Origin: Acinetobacter sp. ANC 4648
GTDB taxonomy: Bacteria > Pseudomonadota > Gammaproteobacteria > Pseudomonadales > Moraxellaceae
Direction of reading: 5' to 3'
Assembly: GCF_002135345.1 (NCBI RefSeq)
Contig: NZ_NEGI01000001.1
Location: 62,001 to 126,000 of the forward strand
Length of the DNA: 64,000 bases
Every line of letters begins with the position of its first letter. The first letter of the stretch is position 1. The notes beneath the pieces are model-generated. The model worked only from the letters and a program-made list of their open reading frames with translations, was not told where the DNA came from and did not search any database. Below, in pieces: positions 53,826 to 62,980 of the stretch. Both the position numbers and the translations under genes were made by a program.

Positions 53826-55510
53826 TGAGCCTCTCCTAGATCGGGTTTTATCGAAAACAATAAACGCCCAGATGCCAATATTTTCTCAGACATACTCATT
53901 TCAAAAAATACTTTATCTAATTTTCGTTGTAATTTGAGTTGCAGCACCGTATACGGTTGAATTAAATCCTGAAATTTCAATTGTTCATAACCATTACACC
54001 AATCTAAATCTGCCCACATTTGTTTCGAAAAATGCTGAATAAAGCCAATTTGCCCCACACCTGGATAAATAGGATGGTTTGGAAAATGTCCTTTAAAACA
54101 GATAAGTTCCGCAGGAAACTCTAATTTAAACAATACTTCCTCCGCATGTTGCTGTTGCTCTAGAACAACAGGGAGCAACATGCTCTGAAAGAGCGATTTC
54201 ATTGCATTTTTATTCAATTTAGATTGACTATTTTGTGGTAATTGATGCAAGAAACGCCATTGCCGAGGGATCGCAATACTTTCTAATTTGTCTTTTAATT
54301 GCATTTTTAATGCAGCTACAAAATTCCCTTTAGAGACCGCTTCAAACTGCTGTTGTGCCTCTGGCCGGAGTACTACAACACAAGCCAACATTTGCCGATG
54401 TTCATGCTCTAAAACCAAGACATGACATTGTTCAACCTCAGGCAAAGATAAAATCTTATGTTCAATCGTATCTAAACTTAAGCGTTTTTCTTCTAGTTTA
54501 ATGATGCGATCTAAACGCCCCAACAATCTAAATGGACTTTTCGGCTGATTTGGCTCAGCTGCTTCTGCTTGGTCTCCAGTGAAAATCCAATCCTTGCTAA
54601 ATGCATGATTCGTCTTAACCCCAAGTTCTTGTTGTTCCGTCACTTGAATATTAACATTTGCAAAAGGTATCCATAACGCATCATCCTGATGACGATGTGC
54701 GATCCCTCCTGTTTCGGAGCTTCCTAACACTTCAATAATTGGGCGATTCAATAAAGGACGAACTCCAACATCTAACTTTCCACCAGAAGAATAGATTTGA
54801 ATACAATCCTCTAAGTAGACTTCGTTAGTCCAGCGCTTGAGTAATGCAGGACTCGAAATCACATAGTTTTGAAGCTGTAGCGGACTTAAATTTCGCTGAG
54901 CCTCGACAACATCCTCAGGAAAAGCCAGTTGTGGTAGATAAAAGCTACGCCCACTTGCCAGTGGCCAAAGTAATTTAAACAATAGACCATAAATATGTTG
55001 ATGGCTAACGGTTGCAATCGCAACAACAGCATCAGGCAAAGCAAAACTCTGATCTAATCCTTGCACTTCATTTAGTAATTGTCTAAGTGTACGTGGAATC
55101 TTCTTTGGTTGACCCGTTGAGCCCGAAGTATAAAAATAGACTTTAGCTTGATTTAAAAAAGTATCATCTAATAATAAAGATTGTGGCTGCAATATTTGTT
55201 GTTGTATTGCATGATTATTTTGTCGTGCTAAAAAATAAATCTCTTGCTCAGCCAATTCAAGTTCTAAATCTTTAACGCGATGTGGTGCAATTAAAATCTC
55301 TTTATCTGCCAATAGTGCTGAAAATAAGAGCACTAAAAACTCATAACTGTCAGATTCCCAAAGTGCCCAAGTCTTGTGATCTAATAACTGAATACTTAAG
55401 CTTTGTTGGTACACATCTTGCCAAAAATCAACAAAACGAAGAGTGCTTAAGTCATCACGAATACATAACACGTGTGTAGACTGTAGATTATTTTGGAAAT
55501 GACACGACAT
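53822..55510 (-). CDS. Acyl-ACP ligase fused to a hotdog dehydratase domain (aryl polyene cluster)
   Basis: 562-residue two-domain protein. Residues 1 to about 440 form an AMP-dependent acyl ligase: A3 loop YTSGSTGQPKKIP, A5 EVLGSSETGGIAHR, A7 IFTGDQAE, A8 RLDRIIKLEEKRLSLDTIE, and the catalytic Lys region SQSKLNKNAM. Residues from about 459 form a FabZ/ApeI-like hotdog with the dehydratase active site GHFPNHPIYPGVGQI (His475). In the systems I know, ligase and dehydratase are separate proteins, so the fusion is notable. The ligase would load the aryl starter onto an ACP. The hotdog would supply the His half of the dehydratase, whose partner is the 153-residue protein at 43600. No frameshift separates the parts. 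Confidence 0.88.
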   Translation of the reverse strand: MSCHFQNNLQSTHVLCIRDDLSTLRFVDFWQDVYQQSLSIQLLDHKTWALWESDSYEFLVLLFSALLADKEILIAPHRVKDLELELAEQEIYFLARQNNHAIQQQILQPQSLLLDDTFLNQAKVYFYTSGSTGQPKKIPRTLRQLLNEVQGLDQSFALPDAVVAIATVSHQHIYGLLFKLLWPLASGRSFYLPQLAFPEDVVEAQRNLSPLQLQNYVISSPALLKRWTNEVYLEDCIQIYSSGGKLDVGVRPLLNRPIIEVLGSSETGGIAHRHQDDALWIPFANVNIQVTEQQELGVKTNHAFSKDWIFTGDQAEAAEPNQPKSPFRLLGRLDRIIKLEEKRLSLDTIEHKILSLPEVEQCHVLVLEHEHRQMLACVVVLRPEAQQQFEAVSKGNFVAALKMQLKDKLESIAIPRQWRFLHQLPQNSQSKLNKNAMKSLFQSMLLPVVLEQQQHAEEVLFKLEFPAELICFKGHFPNHPIYPGVGQIGFIQHFSKQMWADLDWCNGYEQLKFQDLIQPYTVLQLKLQRKLDKVFFEMSMSEKILASGRLLFSIKPDLGEAQ

Positions 55511-55519
55511 GATGATTTA

Positions 55520-56116
55520 CTAACTCTGAGGATAATTAAGCTGACTATCCTTAGATGCGTCAGATTTTTTTGCTAGATTGAGACGTTGCTGGCGCTTTCG
55601 TAAAATATACTCACCCAACAGCAAAGTCCCCATCAATAAATAAGAAATAAAACCATTATAAATCACCCAAATTTGCATAGGTGCAAACAGTACAGTTGCA
55701 AGTGCAATCAAAGCATTCAATACAAAGAAAAAACACCAAATGATGGTGACTTTTTTTGTCCAAATAATGCCTGATTCGGGTAAGTTGGGTTCAGCCAAGC
55801 GAGCAAATCGCTCAATCATAGATGGTGGCTTAATCAATGTACTGGCAAAAATCATGAATGCCCCAACACTCATACACACAGGATACATTTTTAACCAAGC
55901 CTGATTTTTTAACAGTAAACTTAAACCACCACATAAAATGGCAAACCAAGTCAAAGGCCACATCAAATTATGACTTTTACTGCATAAACGCAATAGACCC
56001 AAAGCCAATAACATTGCGCTCACCCACATAAACTGCCCGTGAGATAAGCTCCAGCCGACTAAAAAGGGATAGAGGATCAATAAAATCACCACTACCCCTG
56101 TAATGAGATGTTTCAT
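55520..56116 (-). CDS. COG4648-type membrane protein (aryl polyene cluster)
   Basis: 198-residue inner-membrane protein with about six hydrophobic segments, including LITGVVVILLILYPFLVGWSL, WVSAMLLALGLLRLC, WLKMYPVCMSVGAFMIFASTL and IIWCFFFVLNALIALATVLF. It ends in a charged tail. Proteins of this kind recur in aryl polyene clusters, but their role is unknown. It overlaps the downstream end of the ACP gene by four bases and lies nine bases before the ligase fusion gene. Confidence 0.72.
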   Translation of the reverse strand: MKHLITGVVVILLILYPFLVGWSLSHGQFMWVSAMLLALGLLRLCSKSHNLMWPLTWFAILCGGLSLLLKNQAWLKMYPVCMSVGAFMIFASTLIKPPSMIERFARLAEPNLPESGIIWTKKVTIIWCFFFVLNALIALATVLFAPMQIWVIYNGFISYLLMGTLLLGEYILRKRQQRLNLAKKSDASKDSQLNYPQS

Positions 56117-56364
56117 TCAGCCAACATATTTTGAATAACCGTAACCACATCTTGAATGGTTCTTACATTTTTAAAGTCTTCAGGCTGAACTTGCTTACCT
56201 GTTAACTCTTTAATTTTAACAACCAAATCAATCGCATCAATACTATCTACATCTAGATCGGAATATAAATTTGAATCAAACTGAATCGTCTCAGCTTCAA
56301 TTTCAAATAGTTCTTCCATCCATTCACGTAATTTTTCTAAAATCTGTTCTTGCGTTAACATCAT
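56113..56364 (-). CDS. Acyl carrier protein (aryl polyene cluster, first)
   Basis: 83-residue acidic carrier protein. The phosphopantetheine attachment site is Ser41 in SDLDVDSIDAIDLVVKI. Helix 1 is ILEKLREWMEELFEIEAETI. It is activated by a phosphopantetheinyl transferase such as that at 40781. It overlaps the membrane-protein gene by four bases and follows the second ACP by six. Aryl polyene pathways use two distinct ACPs, which this pair matches. Confidence 0.92.
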   Translation of the reverse strand: MMLTQEQILEKLREWMEELFEIEAETIQFDSNLYSDLDVDSIDAIDLVVKIKELTGKQVQPEDFKNVRTIQDVVTVIQNMLAE

Positions 56365-56370
56365 AACCTC

Positions 56371-56631
56371 TTAGGCTTTTGGTTGAGCTTCAACCAAAGC
56401 CACTAAACTTTGAATTGATTTAAAAAACTGTTTAGTCTCAGCTGATTCTGCATTTAAATGGATGTTATAACGTTTTTTTAACGCCAAACCCAACTCTAAA
56501 GCATCAATTGAATCCAAGCCCAAACCATCACCAAACAACGGTGCTTCGGTATCAATATCCTCGATACCAATATCCTCAAGAGCCAGCACATCAATAATCA
56601 TTTGTTTTAATTCATCAGCAAGATTGCTCAT
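56371..56631 (-). CDS. Acyl carrier protein (aryl polyene cluster, second)
   Basis: 86-residue acidic carrier protein with the attachment Ser41 in DGLGLDSIDALELGLALKK and helix 1 LADELKQMIIDVLALEDIG. The GLDSIDALE motif is the form seen in aryl-type or starter-carrying ACPs as well as in fatty-acid ACPs. Which ACP carries the starter is not decided here. It overlaps the preceding acyltransferase gene by 17 bases. Confidence 0.92.
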   Translation of the reverse strand: MSNLADELKQMIIDVLALEDIGIEDIDTEAPLFGDGLGLDSIDALELGLALKKRYNIHLNAESAETKQFFKSIQSLVALVEAQPKA

Positions 56632-57436
56632 TTTTCAATAACTCTTGGTTAAAAAACTGTTGAAGTTTTTGGTTAAGTTGACGAACCTGCTTAGGGGAAA
56701 TATGGTCATCCTCCAGAAGCTCATTCACATGCATCGCATCTAAAACTTTAATTTGAATATGAAAAGGTTGAGAAGGTATGTGATACCACTTTTCATTTTT
56801 GGTTAATGTCGAAGGAGTACATTTTATTAAAACTGGTCGTATCGGCACATTGGCACGAATCGCAATATTTGCTGCACCACGTTGAAACTCATTCAAACAC
56901 TGGCCTTCTGCTGTACGAGTCCCTTCTGGAAAAATCAACAATGATGCGGCTTGCTGTTGTTTTAAATGAGCTACGCAATCGTGAATAAATTGTTCTGAAC
57001 CTGCATTTAAAATATAGCCAGCACTACGCACAGGACCTAGGGTAAAAGGGTTTGACCAGAGCGCTTCTTTCACCACGCAATTGGCTTTCTCCATTAATCC
57101 AATTAGCACTACAACATCAATCAATGTTGGATGGTTTGCAATTATCAGCTCTTGCTGACTATTGACTAATTTTTCTAAACCTTCAACCTCATAAGTCATA
57201 ATTCCCAGTTTTACCATCATTTCAGTAAAACCTTTAAAACTATGCTTAATAACCTGTTGTGCCCGTTGCTGCCTAAGCTGTTGATCTCGAGTGGTTAAAT
57301 TAACTAAAGGTGCAATAACACCACCAATAACACCACCACCTATACCAAAACTTGCAAAACTAAAGCCAGTTGCACCGACTCGCCAAACATAATTGGCTTT
57401 GTTTTTTAAAGTACTTAACAATTGCATTCTGGCCAC
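56615..57436 (-). CDS. 1-acylglycerol-3-phosphate acyltransferase-like protein (aryl polyene cluster)
   Basis: 273-residue PlsC-type acyltransferase. The catalytic HxxxxD motif is HPTLID in LIIANHPTLIDVVVLIG, and the substrate motif is LLIFPEGTRTAEGQ. A hydrophobic Gly-rich N-terminal segment (ATGFSFASFGIGGGVIGGVIAPLV) is probably membrane-associated. It may build the lipid anchor of the pigment. It overlaps the chain-length-factor-like gene by 22 bases and the ACP gene by 17, so it sits firmly inside the operon. Confidence 0.85.
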   Translation of the reverse strand: MARMQLLSTLKNKANYVWRVGATGFSFASFGIGGGVIGGVIAPLVNLTTRDQQLRQQRAQQVIKHSFKGFTEMMVKLGIMTYEVEGLEKLVNSQQELIIANHPTLIDVVVLIGLMEKANCVVKEALWSNPFTLGPVRSAGYILNAGSEQFIHDCVAHLKQQQAASLLIFPEGTRTAEGQCLNEFQRGAANIAIRANVPIRPVLIKCTPSTLTKNEKWYHIPSQPFHIQIKVLDAMHVNELLEDDHISPKQVRQLNQKLQQFFNQELLKNEQSC

Positions 57437-58044
57437 ACACGCATCTTAGAGTCCGAACCTTCAGCCCAGAATTGTTGAAATTTTAAAGCATCCACATATT
57501 TATAGGTATGATTTTGGATATTCGATAGCGTCATCGTTAAATTTGGATGCTGTAACTCAACTAAAGCGGCCATTGCAAAAGCTTGAAACTCTTGGTATTC
57601 CATATAGACACTAGGCAGAGGTGCATCGTAATACACCACCAAAACTCGAGCAGAATATTCACTCATTTTTAAATATGCATAGGCTTCAAGCAATGCTTCA
57701 GACCAATTTGCACATAGACTGGTTGATGGTGTTGGATCTTGGCACAGAATCGAATACAAGCCTGCAATCGCATTATGTACCGATGTTGAAAACTGAGTGG
57801 GTGACGGTGTTACACCTTGCAATACATCTTCTAAAATTTTATAGGTTTTACTTTCATCACCATATTGTGATGCCCAAACGATATAATTCACTTTATTTTG
57901 TGCAAGCGTTTCAATCGCACAATTCAAAGCTAATTTTGCAATTGAAGATAAGCGCCGACGTTGCATAGCAGGGATCTGCTCAAGTGCAGGATAAGTTTCC
58001 CCAGCACAACTCATGTGTAGTTGTGATAAATTTATCTGAATCAT
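57415..58044 (-). CDS. Beta-ketoacyl synthase-like chain-length factor (aryl polyene cluster)
   Basis: 209-residue protein resembling only the N-terminal half of a ketosynthase. It contains RRLSSIAKLALNCAIETLAQNK, IVWASQYGDESKTYKILEDVLQGVTPSPTQFSTSVHNAIAGLYSI and a later ALLEAYAYLKMSEYSARVLVVYYD. The position of the catalytic Cys is not occupied by Cys and no catalytic His pair is present. This matches the chain-length-factor-like partner of aryl polyene ketosynthases. It is the first gene of the cluster and has an extended -10 promoter about 50 bases upstream. Confidence 0.78.
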   Translation of the reverse strand: MIQINLSQLHMSCAGETYPALEQIPAMQRRRLSSIAKLALNCAIETLAQNKVNYIVWASQYGDESKTYKILEDVLQGVTPSPTQFSTSVHNAIAGLYSILCQDPTPSTSLCANWSEALLEAYAYLKMSEYSARVLVVYYDAPLPSVYMEYQEFQAFAMAALVELQHPNLTMTLSNIQNHTYKYVDALKFQQFWAEGSDSKMRVWPECNC

Positions 58045-58078
58045 GCTTAGTTGTCTTTAACCAATATTTTACTTATTG

Positions 58079-58109
58079 CACAGAATGCTGTGTCAGCTGA
58101 ATTATATCA
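58079..58109 (-). promoter_or_regulatory. Extended -10 promoter and adjacent palindrome for the aryl polyene operon
   Basis: On the minus strand TGATATAAT (58109 to 58101) is a consensus extended -10 element, about 57 bases before the first start codon. No good -35 exists, as expected for this promoter class. Just downstream, around the expected transcript start, lies the inverted repeat CACAG-AATG-CTGTG (58079-58092), a candidate operator. Confidence 0.55.
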
Positions 58110-58171
58110 TTTGCAATAAAAAACATCACAAAATACTCTTGAACTCTTTCAACGACTTAATTTATAGAAAA

Positions 58172-58201
58172 AGAAAACCCAAAGTTAACTTTGGGTTTTC
58201 T
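58172..58201 (-). terminator. Terminator of der
   Basis: Perfect 30-base palindrome with arms AGAAAACCCAAAGTT and AACTTTGGGTTTTCT, 18 bases after the der stop. Its A/T flanks make it work on either strand. It isolates the housekeeping block from the aryl polyene operon. Confidence 0.8.
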
Positions 58202-58219
58202 AAATTTCATAGCAGAAAA

Positions 58220-59629
58220 TTAATTGCTAAATTTCTTTGCTGCCTTCTTAAATTTCTGAACATAACGGCGCTTACGTGCTGCAACACGCTCATCTATTTG
58301 AGATTTACGCCCTTCAAATGGGTTCTCTGACATTTTAAATTCAATTCGAACTGGCGTACCTTCAAGCTTATACACTTTACGGAATACATTTTCTAAGTAA
58401 CGACGATAATCCGCAGGGGTTTTATCTACTTTATTACCATGAACCACAATCGTTGGTGGATTTTGTCCACCCATATGTGCATAACGCATTTTAATACGTT
58501 TTCCACTGATCATTGGTGGTTGATGTGCTTCTGTTGCATCACTCAAAATTTGCGTCAATTTTGCAGGGGTAACTTTTAAATGTGATGACTCATAAGCACG
58601 GTGAATGGATGGATACATTTCGCCTACACCAGTACCATGTAATGCAGAAATCAAATGCACTTTTGCCCATGGAATAAAGTCAAAGCGGCGATCAACATCA
58701 AGTTTACATTGTTTGCGATCATATTCAGTCATGTTATCCCATTTGTTAATGGCAATCACCATGGCACGACCAGCTTCTAAAGCATAACCAATCAAGTGTA
58801 AATCTTGTTCGACTACGCCTTCACGCGCATCCAATACAACCACAATCACATGTGCATCTTTAATCGCTTGTAAAGTCTTCACAATTGAGAATTTCTCAAT
58901 CATTTCATCTACACGGCCTTTACGACGTACACCGGCAGTATCAATCAATGTATATTGACGACCATCACGCTCAAATGGAATATAAATCGAGTCACGTGTC
59001 GTTCCTGGTTCATCGAATGCGACTACACGCTCTTCACCCAACAAGCGATTTACGAGCGTTGATTTTCCGACATTCGGACGACCAATAATTGCTAAACGTA
59101 AACCTGTCGCTTTATCGTGTTCAGCACCATCTTCATCTTCAGGAACTTCTTCAAGTACTTCCTCAAGCATTTGTGCCACACCACGACCATGGCTAGCTGC
59201 AACATGAATAGGCTCACCAAAGCCGAGTTGGTAAAACTCAACTACTGCTGCCTCTGCATGTACACCATCAACTTTATTCGCAACTAAATATACTTTTTTA
59301 CCTAAGGTACGAATTTCACGCGCAATTTGTTCGTCAGATGAAAGTAAACCAGCACGTGCATCAACAACAAAAATAATAATATCTGCTTCATTGATCGCTG
59401 TTTTTGACTGTTCTGCCATGTAGGCATCAATACCTGCTTCACTTTCGCCAATACCACCAGTATCAACCACAATGAATGATTTATTTTGATAAGTTGCATC
59501 ACCATATTTACGGTCACGTGTTAGACCAGCAAAATCAGCAACGAGAGCATCACGACTCTTGGTAATCTGGTTAAATAGCGTTGATTTTCCGACGTTCGGA
59601 CGACCAATGAGCGCAATTACGGGTTTCAT
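58220..59629 (-). CDS. der: Ribosome-assembly GTPase Der (EngA)
   Basis: 469-residue GTPase with two G domains in tandem, needed for 50S assembly. G1 motifs are [12 protein letters not shown] (about 8-19) and [12 protein letters not shown] (about 183-194). G3 motifs are DTGG and DTAG. G4 motifs are NKVD and NKWD. The C-terminal KH-like domain is TKIRIE-type, here [15 protein letters not shown], followed by a basic tail ([16 protein letters not shown]). It follows bamB, as in other gammaproteobacteria, but is separated from it by a terminator hairpin. Confidence 0.97.
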   Translation of the reverse strand: MKPVIALIGRPNVGKSTLFNQITKSRDALVADFAGLTRDRKYGDATYQNKSFIVVDTGGIGESEAGIDAYMAEQSKTAINEADIIIFVVDARAGLLSSDEQIAREIRTLGKKVYLVANKVDGVHAEAAVVEFYQLGFGEPIHVAASHGRGVAQMLEEVLEEVPEDEDGAEHDKATGLRLAIIGRPNVGKSTLVNRLLGEERVVAFDEPGTTRDSIYIPFERDGRQYTLIDTAGVRRKGRVDEMIEKFSIVKTLQAIKDAHVIVVVLDAREGVVEQDLHLIGYALEAGRAMVIAINKWDNMTEYDRKQCKLDVDRRFDFIPWAKVHLISALHGTGVGEMYPSIHRAYESSHLKVTPAKLTQILSDATEAHQPPMISGKRIKMRYAHMGGQNPPTIVVHGNKVDKTPADYRRYLENVFRKVYKLEGTPVRIEFKMSENPFEGRKSQIDERVAARKRRYVQKFKKAAKKFSN

Positions 59630-59719
59630 AGATTAACCTTTATTCAAGTCAGCCATTTTGAACGGCCTGAACATCAGAAATTATAGGAAGAAAATAGGTG
59701 AATCACCTAAATAAAAACA

Positions 59720-59752
59720 CGGGGTATTGAACTTTCAATCACCCCGAGCCTT
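59720..59752 (-). terminator. Terminator between bamB and der
   Basis: Stem CGGGGTATTGAA (59720-59731) / TTCAATCACCCCG (59734-59746) with one bulged base and a 2-base loop. On the minus strand it is followed by TGTTTTTAT. It lies after bamB, whose stop is at 59801. Confidence 0.75.
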
Positions 59753-59800
59753 AAAAAAATATACAACTAGTGTGTTAGTTTAACACAAGACAGAACAAAA

Positions 59801-60949
59801 TTAACGATTCTGCCAAACGCTTACTGCACCCTTTCGTGTAGAAACATAAAGTTGTTCATCAATTACACGTAGCGAACGAACTTCACCACTGGTTTTATTA
59901 CGCCCAATCAAATTACCTGTGTTTGGGTCGATAAGATGTAAATAACCATCTAAATCACCAACAACAAGGTTTTTCCCAAACATCACTGGATTGCTTAAAT
60001 TACGGTTTAAGAGTTGTTCATTTTGCCAAAGCTGTTGACCTGTCGTTAAATCATACGCAGTTAACTTACCGTCTACTTGTGCAACGAATACTTTATTATC
60101 TGAGACTTCTGGACGCGTAATACTGCTTGCATCCTCACTCCAAATCACACGCTGTGATGCCAAATCTGTTGTAGTAACTTGACCTTGATAACTTGTAGTC
60201 ACTAAAAACTGACCCGCAACGACTGGATCCCCATCAACATCAATTAAGCGCTGAATATCAGAACGTCCTTCGCTCACAGCAACACGTTGCTGCATACGAG
60301 GTACACCTGTTAAGCTATCTATCGCATAGATATAGCCATTTGAAGTTGCAACAACAATAGTGCGAGGATCGATACTTACTGGTGCAGCCTGACCACGTAA
60401 ACTAAATTGAGCATTCGGTAATTTATAAGTCCACGCTTGCTGGCCTGATGTTTGATCAAATGCAAATACAGTTCCATCATTGGCAACTACAATCACACGC
60501 CCTGATTGAATTAAAGCAGGACTGATAATTGCACCAGACAATTGAGCTGTCCATTGTTGTGCACCTGTTGCTTGATCCAAGGCAAAAAGCTGACCTTTTT
60601 TATTACCGACAACCACAAGCCCATCTGCTGCTTCGACACCAGAGCTCAAACCTTGCTGAGTCACTTTCACTTCCCAAAGACGTTGTTTGCCTTTATAAGC
60701 AACAACCTCACCCTTAGGATTAACGATAAAAATCACACCATTATTGGCATCTAATCGTAAACGTAATGGATCTTCTTCTGGTGTTGTAGCAACACTTTGA
60801 GAAAAGATCGGCACCAAACTTGTGGCCTGAACAATTTTTGGAAGTGGACTCGGCTTAATCTTTTCTTCTTTCACTTTATTACTTGAACAACCAACCAATG
60901 CAGCTGCCAAAATTGCTAAAGCAAACGGTATTTTAAATGTTTTATTCAT
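59801..60949 (-). CDS. bamB: Outer-membrane assembly factor BamB
   Basis: 382-residue outer-membrane lipoprotein of the BAM complex that inserts beta-barrel proteins. The signal peptide MNKTFKIPFALAILAAALVGC ends in Cys21 as the lipidated residue. Repeated PQQ-like beta-propeller blades follow (for example DGLVVVGNKKGQLFALDQATGAQQWTAQL, GTVFAFDQTSGQQAWTYKL, GYIYAIDSLTGVPRMQQRV, GKLTAYDLTTGQQLWQNE). The start codon overlaps the stop of the YfgM-like gene by one base, showing coupling. Confidence 0.95.
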   Translation of the reverse strand: MNKTFKIPFALAILAAALVGCSSNKVKEEKIKPSPLPKIVQATSLVPIFSQSVATTPEEDPLRLRLDANNGVIFIVNPKGEVVAYKGKQRLWEVKVTQQGLSSGVEAADGLVVVGNKKGQLFALDQATGAQQWTAQLSGAIISPALIQSGRVIVVANDGTVFAFDQTSGQQAWTYKLPNAQFSLRGQAAPVSIDPRTIVVATSNGYIYAIDSLTGVPRMQQRVAVSEGRSDIQRLIDVDGDPVVAGQFLVTTSYQGQVTTTDLASQRVIWSEDASSITRPEVSDNKVFVAQVDGKLTAYDLTTGQQLWQNEQLLNRNLSNPVMFGKNLVVGDLDGYLHLIDPNTGNLIGRNKTSGEVRSLRVIDEQLYVSTRKGAVSVWQNR

Positions 60950-61650
60950 TAAGACTCATCCACATGTATATCTAAAATTGGGCGTTCGAGTTCAGGATCA
61001 TCTACCAATACACCAACACTTTCGAGTTTAATTTGTAAAATTTGACGTTCTTGTTTACGTTCTAATAATGTATTCCATGCTGTTTGATATGCTTTCTTCG
61101 CATTTTCAGTATCGTTTTTAGCTACATAAACATCACCTTTGGCTTCTTCCGCAGTTGCCTTAAATGCTGGTTCTGTCACAGAGCTTAGAGTTTTTAAAGC
61201 CTCATCATATTTTTTTTGCGCAAGCTGAGCGTCCGCCAAGCGGATTTTTACTAGTTGTACTAACCCAGCATCTTTGATTTGAGAGTTTTCAACTTTTTTT
61301 AATTCACGCTCTGCCGTTGCGTAATCTGCTTTATCATATGCTAAACGAGCCATCACCAGTTGTGCTTGTAATGCCTGTACTGAATTTGGATCGTCTTTTA
61401 CAATTTTGTCTGCAACACCTGCCAAAGCAACAAAGGCTTTTTCATTACCACTGGCTGCTTTAGCATCATCCATTAACTGTTGAACTTTCGCAGTTTGGAC
61501 TTGATCGGTTGCTAATGTTTTTTTCTGCCAATATTCCCAACCGAAAAAGGCAATCAATGCAATTAACACACCAGAGAGCATGGCAGAACCATACTTTTGA
61601 ATAAATGATTTCAAACCATCAAGTTGTTCTTCACCGGTCATTGCACTCAT
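60949..61650 (-). CDS. YfgM-like tetratricopeptide membrane protein (Sec-associated)
   Basis: 233-residue protein anchored by one transmembrane helix (about 19-38, AMLSGVLIALIAFFGWEYW). A periplasmic TPR-like helical domain follows (LRQA-type repeats such as ALQAQLVMARLAYDKADYATAERELKKVENS and RLADAQLAQKKYDEALKTLSSV). This is the YfgM/ancillary SecYEG translocon subunit family, placed between hisS and bamB as in E. coli. It helps periplasmic chaperone networks there. The last base of its stop overlaps the bamB ATG. Confidence 0.88.
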   Translation of the reverse strand: MSAMTGEEQLDGLKSFIQKYGSAMLSGVLIALIAFFGWEYWQKKTLATDQVQTAKVQQLMDDAKAASGNEKAFVALAGVADKIVKDDPNSVQALQAQLVMARLAYDKADYATAERELKKVENSQIKDAGLVQLVKIRLADAQLAQKKYDEALKTLSSVTEPAFKATAEEAKGDVYVAKNDTENAKKAYQTAWNTLLERKQERQILQIKLESVGVLVDDPELERPILDIHVDES

Positions 61651-61681
61651 TGTTTTACCCTTTTCCTTTATGTTTTATCGC

Positions 61682-62977
61682 TTATTTTACAGAAATTTTT
61701 TCAATAAAAAACGGCACAATATCAGATACGGCCACTTCACTTTGTTCAGCCGTTGCAAGCTCTTTTACTGAAAGCTGCTGAGCATCCCACTCTCTTTCAC
61801 CCAAAATTAATGCATAGATCGCACCCGATTGATCAGCCTTTTTCATTTGGCTTTTCATTGAACCCAGCGAACCCATTTTAAATCGGATTGAACTATTAGC
61901 AGCTTCCAATTGATTACGAACTTCTTCAACAAGTAGGAATGCTTTACTTTGATATGCAGGATCTGCAACCAAGAATACTTCACATTCACGTACTGGTGTC
62001 TGATCTTCAATTTGCTCAAGCAACAACAATAAACGTTCTATGCCCATTGCAAAACCAACAGCGGGAACAGTTTGATCGGCTTTACCTTTCAGCTGACCAA
62101 CTAAACCATCATAACGCCCACCTGCACACACAGTACCTTGTGAACCTAAATGCGTGGTAGTCCACTCAAATACAGTCTTATTATAATAATCTAAACCACG
62201 AACTAGTTTTTGATTAATCACAAACGAAATTCCAGCATCTGTTAAATACTGCTGCAATTGCACAAAGTGATTCATCGTATCTTCCTGCATGAAATCATGT
62301 AATTTTGGAGCATTTTCCAAAATTTGCTGAGTTCGTGCATCTTTTGAATCAAGAATACGTAACGGGTTTGTCGTTAAACGACGTTGAGAATCTTCATCTA
62401 ATTCAGCTTTATGTGCAGTTAAAAATTCCACCAAAGCTGCACGATACTCCGCACGCTCATCCGATTCCCCTAAAGTATTCAACTCAAGTTGAACTTTATC
62501 CGCCACACCCATGCGCTTCCACAAACGTGCCGTCATCAAAATCAATTCAGCATCCATATCTGGTGTTGCCACACCAAACGTTTCTACACCAAACTGATGA
62601 AATTGACGATAACGTCCTTTCTGTGGTTTTTCATAACGGAACATTGGACCAACATACCACACACGTGGAGTCGCTCCACGCAGTAAGTTATGTTCAAGCA
62701 TGGCACGTACACAACCCGCAGTTCCTTCAGGACGCAAAGTGAGTGACTCAGGCGGATTACCTTTGTCAAAAAATGTGTACATCTCTTTTTCAACGATATC
62801 GGTTGCATCGCCAATAGAACGCTTGAACAAACTGGTTTGTTCAACGATAGGTAAACGAATTTGCTGATAACCATAAGCATCCATTAATGATGCTAAATGT
62901 TGCTCAAGACGTCTCCAAGCAGCTGTTTGGCTTGGAAGTACGTCATTAAAACCTTTAATTGCGACAATTGAACTCAT
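61682..62977 (-). CDS. hisS: Histidyl-tRNA synthetase
   Basis: 431-residue class II synthetase. Motif 1 includes [19 protein letters not shown]. Motif 2 is [30 protein letters not shown]. The His-specific block [15 protein letters not shown] and motif 3 [14 protein letters not shown] are present. The C-terminal anticodon-binding domain follows. It starts three bases after the ispG stop, so it is co-transcribed with it, then yfgM-like and bamB. Confidence 0.97.
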   Translation of the reverse strand: MSSIVAIKGFNDVLPSQTAAWRRLEQHLASLMDAYGYQQIRLPIVEQTSLFKRSIGDATDIVEKEMYTFFDKGNPPESLTLRPEGTAGCVRAMLEHNLLRGATPRVWYVGPMFRYEKPQKGRYRQFHQFGVETFGVATPDMDAELILMTARLWKRMGVADKVQLELNTLGESDERAEYRAALVEFLTAHKAELDEDSQRRLTTNPLRILDSKDARTQQILENAPKLHDFMQEDTMNHFVQLQQYLTDAGISFVINQKLVRGLDYYNKTVFEWTTTHLGSQGTVCAGGRYDGLVGQLKGKADQTVPAVGFAMGIERLLLLLEQIEDQTPVRECEVFLVADPAYQSKAFLLVEEVRNQLEAANSSIRFKMGSLGSMKSQMKKADQSGAIYALILGEREWDAQQLSVKELATAEQSEVAVSDIVPFFIEKISVK

Positions 62978-62980
62978 GAT

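Noticed and set aside
40781..58044. Reading the cluster as a fatty acid or histidine-utilisation locus
   Set aside because: The ammonia-lyase, ligase, dual ACPs, chain-length factor, MMPL exporter and LolA-like carrier together fit aryl polyene synthesis. No other hut genes are present, and housekeeping fatty acid genes are not organised this way.
62305..62742. 145-residue plus-strand open frame inside hisS
   Set aside because: Lies wholly within hisS in the opposite direction; low complexity and His-rich because of HisS codons.
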